Of a stretch of DNA of 64,000 nt, positions 62,701 through 64,000 are shown piece by piece. Source of the DNA: Yponomeuta sedellus (Eukaryota; Arthropoda; Insecta; Lepidoptera; Yponomeutidae); assembly GCA_934045075.1 (NCBI GenBank), contig OW203747.1, forward strand, positions 6,344,357 to 6,408,356, written 5' to 3'. The notes under the pieces were generated by a model, which worked only from the letters and a program-made list of their open reading frames with translations, had not been told where the DNA came from and searched no databases. Position 1 is the stretch's first letter, and every line of letters starts with the position of its first letter. A program made the position numbers and the translations under genes.

Positions 62701-63309
62701 ATAAGAGCGCATTTTTTTTAAATCGCCTGTTACATTTCGGTTCTGTTTTCCCTTGGCTTTGTTTGGCTACAGTTTTCGGTTGTCGCCTATTCATTTATTA
62801 TACTGTATATTTGAGAGAGGTTGACGCATGTCAGAGTTGTGTAAGTGATTTTGATTTGTGATTTTTATGTAAGATTTGTGTATGTAGACAATAAAAGTAG
62901 ACATACTTCGTCCGCTCGTTCACGTTCTGTTTTCTTGTTTGTCTAGACAAACTTTTCTAGATTGGTGAAATTTTTATTTGCCTATCGAACTAATGGAACA
63001 CGTGGAGTTTCGACATTTTTCATTAATTTGATGGGCAGGTAAAATCCAACGGCGTACCCTTTGGTAAGTAAACAAATAATGTACTCCTGCAGCTTTTTCT
63101 TTTGTCTTTTGCTATGTCATGTTTTTGTACTAATAGCGAGATTGTTTTGATGGAAATTCTATTGTATAAAATAAAAGTATTGTTAAAACATTTAATTATG
63201 AAAGCTCCATACTCCTACAATTTAAAAGTTATAAAAATTCATAATTATATCACTCAGTATAACTCACGATAGCACTACTGTTTAAATTTGAACGAAATAA
63301 TAATATGTA
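62701..63309. other. Transposase 3' flank, nothing else recognised
   Basis: Holds the AATAAAAGTAGACATAC poly(A) region near 62,890. The remainder is AT-rich. Confidence 0.4.
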
Positions 63310-63485
63310 ATAATAAAATATAGTTGGGATATTTCCACACACGGTAACTAAGCAAAACTTGTGGTATAGGTACTAACTGATATACATACTTACATAATTT
63401 TAAATGCTCGTACTTTAATACCATTTAAACACCTAGAATGCAAAAACCAATAAAATTAGGGATCAAACCCACGACCTATTGCTCA
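63310..63485 (-). repeat. Diverged tRNA-headed SINE (reverse)
   Basis: TTCCACACACGGTAACTAAG, GGTATAGGTACTAACTGA and AGGGATCAAACCCACGACCT follow the order of 31,632-31,862. Confidence 0.45.
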
Positions 63486-63894
63486 ATAAACTGTATTTGA
63501 CATGTTTGATCTCTACTTTAGCACAAATACGCAGAAATGCTAAAACCGAAAGAAAACATCGAATTCACGAAAAATAAACTTAACGATAGCGAAAATCTTT
63601 CGCCCTGTTACGTTTGTTTTAACCATTTTCCTTACTACGTTAGGTTAGATAAAGATGTTGGCACGTAGAAAGAACTATGAGCGCCATACTTTTACAGGGC
63701 ACGCGCAGCTCTTCTTAAGTGCCGGCATCTATACTACATGACATTTATTACATAAACAAATAAACTAACAGTGTGGTGTTGGATTATTGTATTTTTTGTT
63801 TGCATGATCAGCTGCATCACGCTATCTGTGGAACGGGTTTTGTTTTCTTAATTTTGTGTTCTTTTGCATTGTATTCCTAAGTTGCAAAAAACAT
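63486..63894. other. Nothing recognised
   Basis: AT-rich with no coding or repeat signal recognised. Confidence 0.35.
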
Positions 63895-64000
63895 TTTTAA
63901 AACCTATTTAGAGGCTAAAAATTTCACCCATGCCGGGATTCGAACCCACAACCTCTGGCTATCCGTGCCAGAGGTTGCGGGTTCGAATCCCGGCATGGGT
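63895..64000. mobile_element. 'T' element, inverted inside the tRNA-like head, cut by window end
   Basis: The reverse head runs from CACCCATGCCGGGATTCGAA to CTGGCTATCCGTGCCAG. It then flips to forward AGGTTGCGGGTTCGAATCCC to the window end. This is a third mirrored insertion of this family. Confidence 0.7.

Noticed and set aside
1..64000. CRISPR array, bacterial operon or viral genome
   Set aside because: Direct repeats here are microsatellites, SINEs or MITEs, and genes have spliceosomal introns.

Overview
The window looks like a piece of a lepidopteran (moth or butterfly) nuclear genome. It is AT-rich with small genes split by long introns. It is packed with short interspersed repeats: tRNA-headed SINEs, 3' ends of endonuclease/reverse-transcriptase LINEs, Helitron-like units ending in CTAGT, and many TIR/foldback MITEs. 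Order level is inferred from repeat style and the proteins, and species cannot be told. There is no operon, CRISPR array or bacterial-type gene.

Layout. (1) 1-17.4 kb: no host gene recognised. The stretch holds LINE 3' ends, SINEs, MITEs, a Penelope-like GIY-YIG fragment between inverted repeats (6.9-7.4 kb) and an inverted tRNA-like element with a 13-bp target duplication (9.2-9.6 kb). (2) 17.404-24.801 kb: a head-to-tail duplication of a 3,699-bp unit. No difference was seen where I compared the copies. Each copy carries the same minus-strand first coding exon of a small signal-peptide plus transmembrane protein. The second copy ends 87 bp before the FAM98 start codon. (3) 24.889-42.543 kb, plus strand: a complete 12-exon FAM98 (DUF2465) gene. 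I could assemble it with consistent splice phases (1,632 nt, 543 aa). It has an RGG-rich exon and a Gly/Tyr/Asn/Gln-rich tail, and the tail exon 10 is followed by an array of decayed copies of itself. (4) 42.5-51.7 kb: intergenic space made of MITEs and SINEs, including a 27-bp perfect palindrome with a perfect 8-bp target duplication and a palindromic tRNA-like tetramer with a 15-bp duplication. (5) 51.692-56.8 kb, minus strand: the C-terminal four exons of Bud13, the RES-complex splicing factor. They are tail to tail with FAM98, and the 5' end is not resolved. (6) 58.3-59.4 kb: a 1.1-kb foldback element with a 213-bp MITE nested in it. (7) 59.756-62.700 kb, plus strand: a four-exon piggyBac-like transposase broken by two in-frame stops and one frameshift, with a SINE in its first intron.

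The two host genes are both RNA-processing factors: FAM98 with the tRNA-ligase/DDX1 complex, and Bud13 with pre-mRNA splicing and retention. Nothing in the sequence shows they are co-regulated. The most unusual material is structural: repeated insertion of a tRNA-like element as inverted or tandem multimers with target duplications, the near-minimal hAT-like palindrome, the recent 3.7-kb duplication reaching the FAM98 promoter, and exon-array decay inside the FAM98 tail.
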